Origin: Colius striatus
Taxonomy: Eukaryota > Chordata > Aves > Coliiformes > Coliidae
Length of the DNA stretch: 64,000 bases
Assembly (NCBI RefSeq): GCF_028858725.1
Contig: NC_084763.1
Span: forward strand, 7,936,001-8,000,000
Direction: 5' to 3'
The notes under the pieces were generated by a model that was not told where the DNA came from, ran no database searches, and worked only from the letters and a program-made list of their open reading frames with translations. The position numbers and the translations under genes are program-made. Shown in pieces: positions 63,955-64,000 of the stretch (positions are counted from its first letter, which is position 1; every line of letters begins with the position of its first letter).

Positions 63955-64000
63955 ATGTGAAGTGGACAGACTTCACACAGGGTATGCTGGTGCCGGAAAA
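63955..64000 (+). CDS. SFRP4: SFRP4 coding exon 2, partial (cut by the window edge)
   Basis: After the acceptor at 63953-63954 the frame continues from the split codon G|AT with [15 protein letters not shown], which follows PE in vertebrate SFRP4 at the end of the frizzled domain and the start of the linker. Only 46 bases are inside the window; the rest of the gene, including the netrin-like domain, lies to the right. Confidence 0.93.

Noticed and set aside
63248-63976. 242-codon minus-strand open frame opposite SFRP4.
   Set aside because: It is the antisense shadow of the SFRP4 exon 1 coding frame in CpG-rich DNA and carries no family motif.
1-64000. CRISPR arrays, operons, tRNA or rRNA genes.
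   Set aside because: None seen; the window is vertebrate nuclear DNA and bacterial-type features do not apply.

Overview
This window is avian nuclear DNA. The evidence is a dense scatter of CR1 (chicken repeat 1) non-LTR retrotransposon copies, most of them 5'-truncated and ending in the characteristic ATTCTATGATTCTATGA-type 3' tail, together with two vertebrate genes whose split coding exons can be read directly. There are no SINEs of mammalian type. The species cannot be fixed from the sequence; the several fairly fresh CR1 copies are compatible with many birds.

Layout. (1) Positions 1 to about 30,800 are intergenic. I see no coding exon I can defend there, only CR1 remnants of several ages, a minus-strand endogenous retrovirus fragment (LTR about 4361-4649, tRNA-Trp-type primer binding site 4341-4358, leader/gag-like remnant leftwards), a set of about 170-bp divergent repeats at 23.6-24.1 kb that look like an ancient CR1 3' region, and a purine-rich tract near 15.9 kb. 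(2) Positions about 30,830 to 61,560 hold EPDR1 (ependymin related 1) on the minus strand: exon 1 at 61303-61559, exon 2 at 36408-36616, exon 3 at 33056-33246, an about 2.2 kb 3' UTR and an AATAAA signal at 30843-30848. The three exons join in frame to a 218-residue product. Intron 1 is about 24.7 kb and intron 2 about 3.2 kb; both carry CR1 copies, and intron 1 carries a hexanucleotide microsatellite close to exon 1. (3) Positions 61,560-63,373 are a CpG-rich divergent promoter region. (4) Positions 63,374-64,000 hold the start of SFRP4 (secreted frizzled-related protein 4) on the plus strand: all of coding exon 1 (signal peptide and frizzled cysteine-rich domain) and the first 46 bases of exon 2; the gene runs off the right edge.

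The two genes are head to head, with start codons 1.8 kb apart, the same SFRP4/EPDR1 arrangement known from mammals. SFRP4 encodes a secreted Wnt antagonist and EPDR1 a secreted/lysosomal lipid-binding-type glycoprotein; they are neighbours, not members of one pathway, although a shared promoter region could co-regulate them. I looked for a previously undescribed system and did not find one. The points most worth checking are the shared promoter architecture (Z-DNA-prone tract, TATA box, GGA repeat against the start codon), the inverted pair of long CR1 copies bracketing EPDR1 exons 2-3, the retroviral primer site, and the repeat array at 23.6 kb.
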